From an uncultured Litoreibacter sp. (GTDB lineage: Bacteria > Pseudomonadota > Alphaproteobacteria > Rhodobacterales > Rhodobacteraceae), in NCBI GenBank assembly GCA_947494435.1, contig CANLUY010000001.1:1292001-1356000 (forward strand): a stretch of DNA of 64,000 bases, written 5' to 3'. Positions 45,974 to 54,557 of the stretch are shown in pieces; position 1 is the first letter of the stretch; each line of letters starts with the position of its first letter. A program made the position numbers and the translations under genes. Under the pieces are notes generated by a model that did not search any database, was not told the origin of the DNA, and was given only the letters and a program-made list of their open reading frames with translations.

Positions 45974-46692
45974 CGGTGGAAAACGTCGCAGTGCGGCGCG
46001 CGAACACCTTGGCCTTGGAGGGTATCACGTTGTCCCTCGCGCAGGGTCGCACCCTTGCGGTTGTCGGCGAAAGTGGGGCCGGAAAATCGACTTTGATCGG
46101 GGCAATCCTTGGGTTGGTGCCTTGTGCGGCGGGTGAAATTGCTTGGGCTGGTGAGCCCGTAAGGACGTACAGACCCTCGTTGGTCATGCAAGAGCCGCGA
46201 CGTGCTTTCAACCCGCGGCTGTCGCTGCGCAGGTCTGTATGTGAACCCTTGGTCGCGCAGGGTTTGCCGCGTGATGAGGCGCGCTTGAGCCGCTTGTGTC
46301 AGGGTCTTGAGATACAGCCTGATCTGTTGGACCGGCTTCCGTCGCAGGTCTCCATCGGGCAGGCACAGCGCGTGGGCATTCTGCGCGCGTTGATCGCAAG
46401 TCCGCCGCTTGTTCTGTTTGACGAGCCGTTATCCGCGTTGGATGCGGTCACTCAAAAGCACACGGCGCGACTGATTGCGGAGTTGCAATCCGAGGAAGGG
46501 TTTGCCGCGCTGATTGTCACCCATGATTTGGGATATGCTGCGGCCTATGCTGACGAGATTGCTGTTTTGAAGGCTGGAAAGATCGTCGAGGGCGGGCCGA
46601 CGGCTGCGTTCATTGATCGCCCGCAGACTGAGTATGGGAAGTCGCTCAGGAATGCGGCTTTTGCGCTTGGCGCGTTGGAGCAGGTCGCGTGA
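45967..46692 (+). CDS. ABC importer ATPase (second, NikE-like)
   Basis: A 241-residue ATPase. Walker A GESGAGKST, Q-loop VMQEPRRAFNPRLSLR, degenerate signature VSIGQAQRV, Walker B LVLFDEPLSALD, switch region LIVTHDLGYA. It overlaps the preceding ATPase gene by 7 bases and the permease gene by 4. It pairs with the first ATPase as a heterodimer. Confidence 0.88.
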   Translation: MLTVENVAVRRANTLALEGITLSLAQGRTLAVVGESGAGKSTLIGAILGLVPCAAGEIAWAGEPVRTYRPSLVMQEPRRAFNPRLSLRRSVCEPLVAQGLPRDEARLSRLCQGLEIQPDLLDRLPSQVSIGQAQRVGILRALIASPPLVLFDEPLSALDAVTQKHTARLIAELQSEEGFAALIVTHDLGYAAAYADEIAVLKAGKIVEGGPTAAFIDRPQTEYGKSLRNAAFALGALEQVA

Positions 46693-47627
46693 CGCGCGTT
46701 GTGTTTGGGCTGTTTCTGCGCGCTTGTGTCGTTCTGACAGGTGCTGCGATGGCGACCTTTGCGCTGTTGTGGCATGCGCCGGGTGATCCGGCTCTGGCGG
46801 TCGCATTGGCGCGTTACCGCACTGTGGTGCCTGACGCCGTGCTAGATCATGTGCGGGCGGAGGCCGGGTTTGACGCGGGCTATTGGCCCGCGTTTTGGGA
46901 CTGGCTCGGGCCGCTTCTGCGTGGGGATTTCGGGCAATCGGCAGTGACCGGTCGTGATGTCTGGCCGGAGCTTGTTACCGCGATGTCTTACACGGCACCG
47001 GTTGCGCTTTTGGCGCTTGGCATTGGCATGGCGCTGTCTGTGCCGCTGGCGCTTCTTGCAACCAAACGACCGGGAAGCTGGCTTGACCGGTTTGCCGTAG
47101 CGATCGCTTCCCTTGGTGTTGCGATCCCTGCGTTTTGGCTTGGACTTTTGTTGATCCTGCTTTTTGCTGTTCAACTTGGTTGGCTTCCTGCAATGGGGGC
47201 AAGGACGACCGCGCATATGATTTTGCCTGCCGTGACATTGGGGCTGGGCGTCGCGGCATCGCTTACGCGCATCATACGGTCCGGTATTCTGGAAGCGCGC
47301 GGAAAACCTTTTCTGCCAGCCTTCCTGCGACGCGGTGTTTCCGCCCGCGGGGTCCAGCGCCATCACATTGCGCCGCATGCTGGCGTACCCGTCGTCACCG
47401 TCTTTGGGTTGGAGTTGGCTTTCCTGCTGGAAGGCCTTGTCACCGTCGAGGTCATCTTCTCCCGCCCTGGCCTTGGTGGATTTCTTGTCAGCGCAATCTC
47501 AGCGCGCGATTTCCCGAAGGTTCAAGCGGTGGTCTTGGTCACGGCTTTGATATTCGTGACGGTCAATTTGCTTATCGACATAATATATCGCGCACTCGAC
47601 CCGAGGATTGGGGAACAGAATGCGTAA
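46689..47627 (+). CDS. ABC importer permease (DppB/NikB-like)
   Basis: A 312-residue inner-membrane protein with six helices. The start is GTG, overlapping the ATPase stop as GTGA. The large periplasmic loop, PVALLALGIGMALSVPLALL, and the C-terminal coupling region with VPVVTVFGLELAFLLEGL and IFSRPGLGGFLV, ending LIDIIYRALDPRI, are standard for family-1 permeases of these systems. Confidence 0.9.
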   Translation: MTRVVFGLFLRACVVLTGAAMATFALLWHAPGDPALAVALARYRTVVPDAVLDHVRAEAGFDAGYWPAFWDWLGPLLRGDFGQSAVTGRDVWPELVTAMSYTAPVALLALGIGMALSVPLALLATKRPGSWLDRFAVAIASLGVAIPAFWLGLLLILLFAVQLGWLPAMGARTTAHMILPAVTLGLGVAASLTRIIRSGILEARGKPFLPAFLRRGVSARGVQRHHIAPHAGVPVVTVFGLELAFLLEGLVTVEVIFSRPGLGGFLVSAISARDFPKVQAVVLVTALIFVTVNLLIDIIYRALDPRIGEQNA

Positions 47628-48414
47628 CGTTATCGCACTTGCGTTCTGTTTCATTGCACTGGCCGTTTTGGCGCCGATCTTGGCACCTTATGATCCGGCA
47701 GCAATCAACATTCCCAACCGCCTCAGCGCACCCAGTGCCGACTGGGTGTTGGGCACGGATGCGTTGGGGCGCGATATTCTTTCACGGTTGCTTTATGGCG
47801 CGCGATGGTCGCTTGGTCTGGCCTTTCTGATTTCGTTTCTTGGCCTTTTGATCGGCACTGTCATCGGGCTTCTTGCGGCACTTGGCGGGAAATGGGTCGA
47901 CTGGTTTCTGATGCGCGCAACCGATACTTTTCTGTCGTTCCCTGAACTTGTTGCGGCCGTTGTGATTGCAGGTGTTTTGGGGGCCAGCACTGCGAGCATG
48001 ATCTTTGCACTGACGGTGACAAGCTGGATGCGGTACGCCCGCGTCGCACGTGGGGTCGGTTTATCTTTGCAAAGCGAAGGGTATGTGATCCAAGCAAGGC
48101 TGGCAGGTCTTTCGCCGCTGTCAATCGCGCGCTGGCACTACATTCCGTCTTTGCTGCCGTCGCTGACCGTCGTTTGGACGGGCATGTTTGCGCGGGCAAT
48201 CCTAGGGATTTCGACGCTTGGTTTTCTGGGTTTCGGCGTTCAGCCGCCAATGCCGGAATGGGGCACGATGCTTCTTGATGCGCGTATCCACATGCGGTCC
48301 ACGCCTTTGCAAATGATTTGGCCGGGTCTTGCCGTCGTTATGTCTGTCCTCGCCATCAATTTGGCGGGTGATGCTCTGCGGGACGCTCTTTCGGAACGGG
48401 TTCAAGATATCTGA
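47620..48414 (+). CDS. ABC importer permease (DppC/NikC-like)
   Basis: A 264-residue second permease. WVLGTDALGRDILSRLLYGARWSL (given in parts: LGTDALGRDILSRL, YGARWSLGLAF) is the DppC/NikC hallmark, followed by SFPELVAAVVIAGVLG, SWMRYARVARGVGLSL and LGFLGFGVQPPMPEWGTML. It overlaps the first permease gene by 8 bases. Last gene of the importer operon. Confidence 0.9.
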   Translation: MRNVIALAFCFIALAVLAPILAPYDPAAINIPNRLSAPSADWVLGTDALGRDILSRLLYGARWSLGLAFLISFLGLLIGTVIGLLAALGGKWVDWFLMRATDTFLSFPELVAAVVIAGVLGASTASMIFALTVTSWMRYARVARGVGLSLQSEGYVIQARLAGLSPLSIARWHYIPSLLPSLTVVWTGMFARAILGISTLGFLGFGVQPPMPEWGTMLLDARIHMRSTPLQMIWPGLAVVMSVLAINLAGDALRDALSERVQDI

Positions 48415-48438
48415 CTAAATTTGTCGGATTGACTTATC

Positions 48439-48453
48439 TGAGTGAATCGCTCA
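48439..48453. promoter_or_regulatory. Near-palindrome upstream of the hemP operon
   Basis: TGAG-T-GA-A-TC-G-CTCA, a 15-base dyad with six of seven pairs matched, 71 bases before the first ORF of the hemP operon. Placement suits an iron-responsive repressor (Fur/Mur, Irr or RirA class), but the sequence does not let me say which. Confidence 0.4.
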
Positions 48454-48523
48454 ACTATAACGCAACAGCCAGCCGCGACATTCACGGCAAGCCAACGATC
48501 TAGAACCTGAAGAGAGTTGGCAC

Positions 48524-48664
48524 ATGAAATTCGCCTGCGAGCACATTGCGCATAGTGGGACCGACTGGCGCGAAACGCCCCAACCGGTTCTCGCCAAAGG
48601 GCATCCACGCCTCTTCAAAGTTGAATGGCTTATCGGTCTGGCACGGGGTCGGCAATGGCGATGA
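48524..48664 (+). CDS. Possible 46-residue ORF coupled to hemP
   Basis: ATG at 48524 opens a 46-codon frame (MKFACEHIAHSGTDWRETP, then HPRLFKVEWLIGLARGRQ) whose TGA overlaps the ATG at 48661, a proposed hemP start. The ATGA overlap and the weak GAGAG before its own ATG suggest translational coupling. I do not recognise the protein; it could be a small functional protein or a leader ORF that lets ribosomes reach hemP. Confidence 0.4.
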   Translation: MKFACEHIAHSGTDWRETPQPVLAKGHPRLFKVEWLIGLARGRQWR

Positions 48665-48822
48665 ACGTGGCTAGAGAGCTATCGGTTCGGCCCGATGAAA
48701 ACGTACCGGTCTACGAGGCCACCGATCTTACGAAGGGCGGAGATCTCGCGCGGATAAAATTGGAAGATCAGCTTTACACGCTTCGCATTACACGTGCGGG
48801 CAAGCTGATCCTGACGAAATGA
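48661..48822 (+). CDS. hemP: Haemin uptake protein HemP
   Basis: A 53-residue protein. The C-terminal half, VYEATDLTKGGDLARIKLED then YTLRITRAGKLILTK, is the HemP signature; LRITRxGKLILTK is nearly invariant. HemP is a small regulator/accessory of haem uptake in proteobacteria. Start taken at the ATG overlapping the upstream ORF stop; an ATG two codons earlier (48655) is possible. Its TGA overlaps the next ATG. Confidence 0.88.
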   Translation: MNVARELSVRPDENVPVYEATDLTKGGDLARIKLEDQLYTLRITRAGKLILTK

Positions 48823-49289
48823 ACGCGGTCACCCCATCACATCGCGGCGGTGCGCCCGTTGGGTTTGTCAGCGAGCTTGGACCAATTGAGGCCGGCGCGG
48901 TTCTTTATCTGCGCCTTTGGTGTGATGGCCCAGACGCGCAAGCCCAAGTTTGGAGTGACTTTGCCACTGCTCTGGGACCAGAAAATGGTCGCAAAGCGCT
49001 GAAATCATTTGAGTGCTTGTGTGATCTTTGCGCCCGCCATGGTCGCAGACCGTTGATGCGCCACAGTGTGAGTTGCAAATGTCTTGGGGCTGACGAGTCC
49101 TGTTTCGCCAATTTTGTTGGATACGCGACTGAGGGCGAGCGCGAAGACGCTCTTTTTATCGCGACAACAATCGTGCGCCCAGACATGGCGCCGTCCCTTG
49201 TCGGACTGGCGCAGGAGTTCGGCCTCGCGCTTCGCAGAATGGCGATCAAGGCAAACCCACCCCTCCAAAAACCAACAATGCTACATTAA
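48819..49289 (+). CDS. Cys-rich protein of the hemP-imelysin operon
   Basis: A 156-residue protein that I do not recognise by family. A cysteine-rich patch (FECLCDLCARHGRR, then SVSCKCLGADESC) in the middle could bind metal or Fe-S. The preceding part (AVLYLRLWCDGPDAQ) and the following (DALFIATTIVRPDMAPSL) look like a compact alpha/beta domain. ATGA overlap with hemP and only 15 bases to the imelysin gene place it in iron/haem handling by context. Confidence 0.75.
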   Translation: MNAVTPSHRGGAPVGFVSELGPIEAGAVLYLRLWCDGPDAQAQVWSDFATALGPENGRKALKSFECLCDLCARHGRRPLMRHSVSCKCLGADESCFANFVGYATEGEREDALFIATTIVRPDMAPSLVGLAQEFGLALRRMAIKANPPLQKPTMLH

Positions 49290-49303
49290 AAAGGACAGTA
49301 TCT

Positions 49304-50572
49304 ATGAAGACCTTCACCCTCGCCACGAGTGTTCTGGCTCTTTGCTTTGGCACCGAAGCCATGGCGGATGGACATGCCAGTAAAGCGGCCATTCTCGACA
49401 CATATGCTGACATTGCTGAAGCAAATTACACCGACAGCCTTGTCACGGCGCAACGGCTTGCAACAGCTATTGATGCGCTTCTGTCCGAGCCATCGGCTGA
49501 AACCTTGGAAGCTGCCAAGTCTGCGTGGCTGGCGGCGCGTGTCCCTTACCAGCAGACAGAGGTTTTCCGCTTTGGCAACGCAATCGTCGATGATTGGGAG
49601 GGCAAGGTGAACGCTTGGCCGCTGGATGAGGGTCTGATCGATTATGTGGATGCGAGTTATGGTGGGCCTACGGACGAGAACGAAGCCGCTGTCTTGAACG
49701 TCATCGGCAATGCCAGCTTTACGCTGTCCGGTGAGACCATTGACGCTTCAAGCATTACGCCAGCTTTGCTGGAGGATACGTTGCAAGAAGCTGATGGTGT
49801 TGAGGCGAATGTGGCAACTGGCTACCACGCCGTCGAATTCCTGCTGTGGGGTCAGGACCTGAATGGTCACGGTGCCGGAGCGGGCAATCGTCCTTGGACC
49901 GATTACGCGATCGGCGCTGATTGTACAGGTGGCAATTGTGATCGCCGCGGTGAATATCTGAAAGCGGCGACGGATTTGTTGGTCTCTGATCTTGAGTGGA
50001 TCGTCGCGCAATGGGCCGAAGGTGGTGACGCGCGTGCTTCCGTGGTTGCTGATGAAGATGCGGGGATCGCCGCGATCCTGACGGGTATGGGCTCGCTATC
50101 CTACGGTGAGACGGCCGGCGAACGGATGCGCTTGGGCGTGATGCTCAACGATCCAGAGGAAGAGCATTCTTGCTTTGCCGACAACACCCATAATGACCAT
50201 TTCTACAACGGCGTTGGCATCCAGTCGGTCTATCTTGGACGCTATACTCGCATCGACGGGACTACGGTCGAGGGGCCGTCCTTGTCCGATCTTGTTGCTG
50301 CAACGGATGCGGACTTGGATGCCGAGATGCAGTCGAAGCTTTCTGCCGCAGTGCTGGCATTGGGTCGGATCAAGACCGCAGCTGAGGCAGGGTTCAGCTA
50401 CGATATGATGCTTGAACGCGGCAACGCGGCTGGTGAGGCGCTGATTATGGGCGGGGTGAACGGTTTGATTGACCAGACCCGCAGCATTGAGCGGGTTGTT
50501 GCGGCCCTTGGCAGTTCCATCGAAGTCGAGGGGTCGGACAGTCTCGACGATCCTGAGGCGGTTTTCCAGTAG
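49304..50572 (+). CDS. Imelysin-family iron-regulated protein (IrpA-like)
   Basis: A 422-residue periplasmic protein with signal peptide MKTFTLATSVLALCFGTEAMA. The imelysin (M75) helical-bundle fold shows the conserved GxHxxE motif as GYHAVEFLLWGQD, the WPLDEGLIDY segment and the late CFADNTHNDHFYN. Family members are iron-regulated and thought to bind ferrous iron or a cofactor in the periplasm; peptidase activity is doubtful. Followed by a di-haem oxidase and a second imelysin. Confidence 0.92.
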   Translation: MKTFTLATSVLALCFGTEAMADGHASKAAILDTYADIAEANYTDSLVTAQRLATAIDALLSEPSAETLEAAKSAWLAARVPYQQTEVFRFGNAIVDDWEGKVNAWPLDEGLIDYVDASYGGPTDENEAAVLNVIGNASFTLSGETIDASSITPALLEDTLQEADGVEANVATGYHAVEFLLWGQDLNGHGAGAGNRPWTDYAIGADCTGGNCDRRGEYLKAATDLLVSDLEWIVAQWAEGGDARASVVADEDAGIAAILTGMGSLSYGETAGERMRLGVMLNDPEEEHSCFADNTHNDHFYNGVGIQSVYLGRYTRIDGTTVEGPSLSDLVAATDADLDAEMQSKLSAAVLALGRIKTAAEAGFSYDMMLERGNAAGEALIMGGVNGLIDQTRSIERVVAALGSSIEVEGSDSLDDPEAVFQ

Positions 50573-50630
50573 CGCTTGAGTGGCGCGGTGATGGATTGCC
50601 GCGCCACATCATTTTTCAACGGTAGCCACG

Positions 50631-52154
50631 ATGATGATATTTCGCAGCCAATTTGCCTTTGCTTTTGCCATTTTGGTCCCGACCCTAAGCGCAGCGGGGC
50701 CACTTGATGAGCCGCATCTGAATATTGTGCCACGCACCGATGCGGAGGCCGCACGGATCGCAAAGGTCACGGCCTTGGCTACGGAATTTGATGCGGCTCA
50801 ACCCTTTGAGAGCAACTCCGCAGGGGCCGCGACGGTGCGCGCTATGGATAACGCGAATGCGTTTTCCCAACCTTCGGGCAACATTGCGTTTGAGGATGAG
50901 CTGACTTTCAGAGTTGGAAATGGCCTGTTTCGCAAGCTTTGGGTGTCGTCACCATCTTCCACGCTGGCCTCTGATGGTTTGGGGCCGCTTTACAACGCAA
51001 GGTCTTGCCAGCGGTGCCATATCAAAGACGGGCGTGGGCATCCGCCGGAAGGCCCGGAAGACAATTCTGTTTCGATGTTTTTGCGGGTGTCGATCCCGAG
51101 TGATGATGCCGCGATGGCGGAGAAGATCGAAGGCTATCTGGCGACGTTGCCGGAACCGACCTATGGCACCCAAATGCAGGATTTCAGCCTTGCGGGTCAC
51201 CCTGCGGAGTACAGGCTCAAGGTCGACTATGAGGAGATCGAAGTTCCACTGTCTGGCGGAGACGTCGCTTATCTGCGAAAGCCCAGCTACACCGCTGCCG
51301 ACCTTGGATATGGCCCGCTGCATCAGGAGGCGGTTTTGAGCCCACGTGTCGCGCCGCAGATGATTGGTCTTGGGCTTTTGGAGGCGATACCCGCTGCCGA
51401 TATTTTGTCGATTGCTGATCCGGATGACATCGATGGTGATGGCATCTCGGGTCGTGCGAATGTCGTTTGGTCCGTCACGTTTGATCAGCCAATGCTGGGC
51501 CGCTTCGGCCTAAAAGCAGGAAGCCCGACGGTGAGGGAGCAGTCTGCGGCGGCTTTCTCTGGTGACATTGGTATTTCCAGCCCTTTGTTTCCTGCTGGCT
51601 GGGGGGAGTGCACGGAGGCGCAGACCAAGTGTCGCGCCGCGCAGCATGGTGACACGGATGACCGATTGTTCGAGATTGACGCCGAAGGGCTTAACCTTGT
51701 GACGTTCTATAGTCGCAACCTTGGTGTTCCTGCGCGGCGTGATGTCGACGCACCAGACGTCTTGCGCGGGAAAGAGGTGTTTTATTCAACCGGCTGCACA
51801 TCATGCCATCAGCCGTCGTTTGTCACGCACCGGCTGGAAGATCAGCCCGAGCAGAGTTTCCAGCTGATCTGGCCGTATACTGACATGCTGCTGCACGACA
51901 TGGGTCCAGAACTTGCAGATGATCGGCCCGAAGCCAGTGCCACCGGCACCGAATGGCGGACGCCACCGTTATGGGGCATTGGTCTGACGCAGCAAGTGTC
52001 GGGCCATACCTATTTTCTGCATGATGGACGGGCGCGGTCTTTGCTGGAGGCCATCCTTTGGCATGGAGGAGAAGCTGAAAGGCAACGAGATGCGGTGGTG
52101 GATATGGCGCCAGAAGACCGCAACGCTCTGATTACTTTCTTGGAGAGCTTATGA
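50631..52154 (+). CDS. Di-haem cytochrome c oxidoreductase (DUF1111 family)
   Basis: A 507-residue periplasmic protein with signal peptide ending LSAAG. Two c-type haem motifs: CQRCH near residue 126 and CTSCH near 385. Landmarks of the family are DELTFRVGNGLFRKLWV, GLGPLYNARSCQRCH, ADPDDIDGDGISGRANVVW and WRTPPLWGIGL. These proteins are called thiol oxidoreductases and resemble di-haem peroxidases (MauG/CcpA). Between two imelysins it may oxidise ferrous iron or accept electrons during iron uptake; that is inference. Overlaps the next gene by 4 bases. Confidence 0.9.
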   Translation: MMIFRSQFAFAFAILVPTLSAAGPLDEPHLNIVPRTDAEAARIAKVTALATEFDAAQPFESNSAGAATVRAMDNANAFSQPSGNIAFEDELTFRVGNGLFRKLWVSSPSSTLASDGLGPLYNARSCQRCHIKDGRGHPPEGPEDNSVSMFLRVSIPSDDAAMAEKIEGYLATLPEPTYGTQMQDFSLAGHPAEYRLKVDYEEIEVPLSGGDVAYLRKPSYTAADLGYGPLHQEAVLSPRVAPQMIGLGLLEAIPAADILSIADPDDIDGDGISGRANVVWSVTFDQPMLGRFGLKAGSPTVREQSAAAFSGDIGISSPLFPAGWGECTEAQTKCRAAQHGDTDDRLFEIDAEGLNLVTFYSRNLGVPARRDVDAPDVLRGKEVFYSTGCTSCHQPSFVTHRLEDQPEQSFQLIWPYTDMLLHDMGPELADDRPEASATGTEWRTPPLWGIGLTQQVSGHTYFLHDGRARSLLEAILWHGGEAERQRDAVVDMAPEDRNALITFLESL

Positions 52155-53146
52155 GAAGCTTTTTGGTCGCGACGCTCATTGCTGCATGGGCCGTCCCTGC
52201 GTTGAGCGATGAGCCTGATGTCGCAGTCATTGTCGAGCAACATATCCTTCCGCGCTATGAGTTGCTTTCGATGGAAGCGTCGGAGCTGTCAGCGACTGCT
52301 GCAACTGATTGCGCGCCGGACAATGCAAACCTGATCACAGCTTACCACGAAGCCTTCGATGCTTGGGTCGGAGTCAGTCATCTGCGCTTTGGCCCCTCCG
52401 AGCAGGAAGATCGTGCTTTCGCATTGGCTTTCTGGCCTGACCCACGGGGCTCTACCCCTAAAGCGCTCAATGCGCTTATCCGCGCAGAAGATCCGGTGGT
52501 CTTGAACGAAGAGGACTTTCGGGCAATCTCAATCGCTGCGCGCGGGTTTTACGCTTTAGAATTTTTGCTGTTTGACCCCCAATTTACCAAAGCCGAGATT
52601 GCAGATTATCACTGTCAGCTCGTGCGGGCCGTCGCGACGGATATCGCTCATAACGCCTCCGCCATCCTCGTTGGATGGAAAGGTGGGTATGGCGATCTTA
52701 TGGTGAATACAGGCAACAATACCTACAGAACGTCGAAAGAAGCTGCGCAACAGATCTTCACTGCCCTCATGACCGGACTGGAATTCACGTCACAAACGCG
52801 ACTTGGACGACCCTTGGGGACTTTTGACCGGCCGCGTCCGAACAGGGCTGAAGCACGGCGGTCAGAGCGATCTTTGAGACATGTGCTTTTGTCATTAGCT
52901 GCGACCCGAGAATTGGCGGACTTTATCTCGCCCGGGAACGAAGACTTGGCGCGCGCGTTCGGGATCGCGCTTCAGCGCGCAGAAAGTCTAGATGATCCCG
53001 TCTTCGCCAATGTCATCGACCCGCGAGAGCGATTTAACATTGAGGTTCTGCAACAGAATATTGACGCCATTCGTGCGATTTTAGCCGAAGATGTGGGCCC
53101 ATTGATTGGCATTACGGCTGGTTTCAACTCCTTGGATGGCGACTGA
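52151..53146 (+). CDS. Second imelysin-family protein with altered metal motif
   Basis: A 331-residue exported protein (signal peptide MRSFLVATLIAAWAVPALS). The imelysin fold is recognisable from HEAFDAWVGVSHLRFGP, FWPDPRGSTPKAL and RGFYALEFLLFDP. The last corresponds to GxHxxE but has Tyr in place of His, so it is likely to bind ligand differently from the first imelysin. Overlaps the di-haem gene by 4 bases and the DUF1513 gene by 1. Confidence 0.88.
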   Translation: MRSFLVATLIAAWAVPALSDEPDVAVIVEQHILPRYELLSMEASELSATAATDCAPDNANLITAYHEAFDAWVGVSHLRFGPSEQEDRAFALAFWPDPRGSTPKALNALIRAEDPVVLNEEDFRAISIAARGFYALEFLLFDPQFTKAEIADYHCQLVRAVATDIAHNASAILVGWKGGYGDLMVNTGNNTYRTSKEAAQQIFTALMTGLEFTSQTRLGRPLGTFDRPRPNRAEARRSERSLRHVLLSLAATRELADFISPGNEDLARAFGIALQRAESLDDPVFANVIDPRERFNIEVLQQNIDAIRAILAEDVGPLIGITAGFNSLDGD

Positions 53147-54198
53147 TGGCGACCAGACGATCATTCATCGCAGGTATGCTCGCGACTGGTGTGGTCGCAA
53201 AACCGACCTGGGCAAATGCGGGAAGCCCTGACTACCTGTCGGCGGCTAGGACCTCCGATGGACGCTTTGTTCTGTGTGGTCTGCGGATTGACGGCTCAAT
53301 CGCTTTCCAGCTTCCGTTGCCCGCCCGTGGCCATGCTGCTGCAGCGCATCCAAAATATCCGGAGGCTGTGGCGTTTGCTCGACGTCCGGGGACCTATGCT
53401 GTTGTACTTGATTGCACGAACGGTCGGCTCAAAGCGCGACTTGAGGCGCCTACTGGTCGTCATTTTTACGGACATGGAACTTATTCGAAAGACGGCGATC
53501 TGCTGTTCACCAGCGAAAACGAATTTGAGGCCGCGCGCGGTCGTGTTGGTGTTTGGGATGTGCGAAAGGATTACGCCCGCGTCGGGGAGTTTTCGTCTGG
53601 TGGGATTGGTCCGCATGACGTGAAGCTGAAGCCGGACGGTCAAACGCTGGTCGTGGCAAATGGCGGGATCGAGACGCACCCTGCCACAGGACGCACAAAA
53701 CTAAACCTGCCTACAATGCGCTCAAACCTAAGCTTTCTGCAACTGGATGGGGCGCTCATTGAACGGGTAGAGCTAGGCGCGCAACACCAGCGAAATTCGA
53801 TCCGCCACCTTGCGGTATCCGGTGAAGGCGTTGTGGCATTTGCGATGCAATGGCAGGGCGATATCGGGGAGAATCTTCCCCTTTTGGGGACCTATCGGCG
53901 CGATACCGGCAGCACCGAACTGTTTGAAGAGGCGTCCGTCCGGAAAATGCAGGGATATCTTGGCAGTATTGCAATTGGGGCGCGCGCCAATCAGGTGGCG
54001 GTGACGTCGCCCCGAAGTGGCGTCGTTCAAGTGTTTGGCCCAGCAGGGCTTTTGGAGGCGCCGCTTGTCGATGTTTGCGGCATCGCAATAGCCGGTCACG
54101 ATTTCATTGTCACCACAGGCGAAGGTCTGGTCCGCACACCTGCAGATGGTGATATCCGGTATGATCTGGCGTGGGATAACCATCTTGTCGCGATCTGA
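53146..54198 (+). CDS. DUF1513 beta-propeller protein, Tat-exported
   Basis: A 350-residue protein opening MATRRSFIAGMLATGVVA, a Tat-like signal. The rest looks like a beta-propeller of the DUF1513 family: HPKYPEAVAFARRPG, FYGHGTYSKDGDLLFTSEN, GIGPHDVKLKPDGQTLVVANGG in two parts and SNLSFLQLDGALIER. It is regularly the last gene of imelysin/di-haem operons. Function unknown. Confidence 0.9.
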   Translation: MATRRSFIAGMLATGVVAKPTWANAGSPDYLSAARTSDGRFVLCGLRIDGSIAFQLPLPARGHAAAAHPKYPEAVAFARRPGTYAVVLDCTNGRLKARLEAPTGRHFYGHGTYSKDGDLLFTSENEFEAARGRVGVWDVRKDYARVGEFSSGGIGPHDVKLKPDGQTLVVANGGIETHPATGRTKLNLPTMRSNLSFLQLDGALIERVELGAQHQRNSIRHLAVSGEGVVAFAMQWQGDIGENLPLLGTYRRDTGSTELFEEASVRKMQGYLGSIAIGARANQVAVTSPRSGVVQVFGPAGLLEAPLVDVCGIAIAGHDFIVTTGEGLVRTPADGDIRYDLAWDNHLVAI

Positions 54199-54303
54199 AG
54201 GGCAATGGCGCCGGCTGCAGCTTTGGCTTTTGAATCCTGCTGGAGTTTGCTGATAGCTCTGCTGTGATGTATAGAGATGGCGTGTCTATAAGGTCTGATT
54301 GTG

Positions 54304-54543
54304 ATGATTGAGACGAAGCTTAAACGGATCAAAGTGTCCTCGGAGCGGGACCTGCGCAATTGGCTTGCGAAAAACGCAGATGGCGGACAGTCCGTCATGA
54401 TTGTGACTGGCGATAAGAAATCCCCCGCAAAACACGTCAGCAGTGCGCAGGTGCGCGATACGCTGGAGGAAAGTCGCTGGGTGGTTGATCAGTCGCAGAC
54501 ACTTCCGGGAAACTTGCTGGGGCATACCATCAGTTATCGCTGA
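54304..54543 (+). CDS. Small hypothetical protein
   Basis: A 79-residue protein (IETKLKRIKVSSERDLRNWL, VMIVTGDKKSPAKHVSS, ESRWVVDQSQTLPGN). Even codon use and a compact alpha/beta pattern make it likely real, but I do not recognise it. GTG at 54301 is an alternative start. It lies 105 bases after the DUF1513 gene and converges with the photolyase gene. Confidence 0.65.
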   Translation: MIETKLKRIKVSSERDLRNWLAKNADGGQSVMIVTGDKKSPAKHVSSAQVRDTLEESRWVVDQSQTLPGNLLGHTISYR

Positions 54544-54557
54544 CGCCTTCTTCGTGT

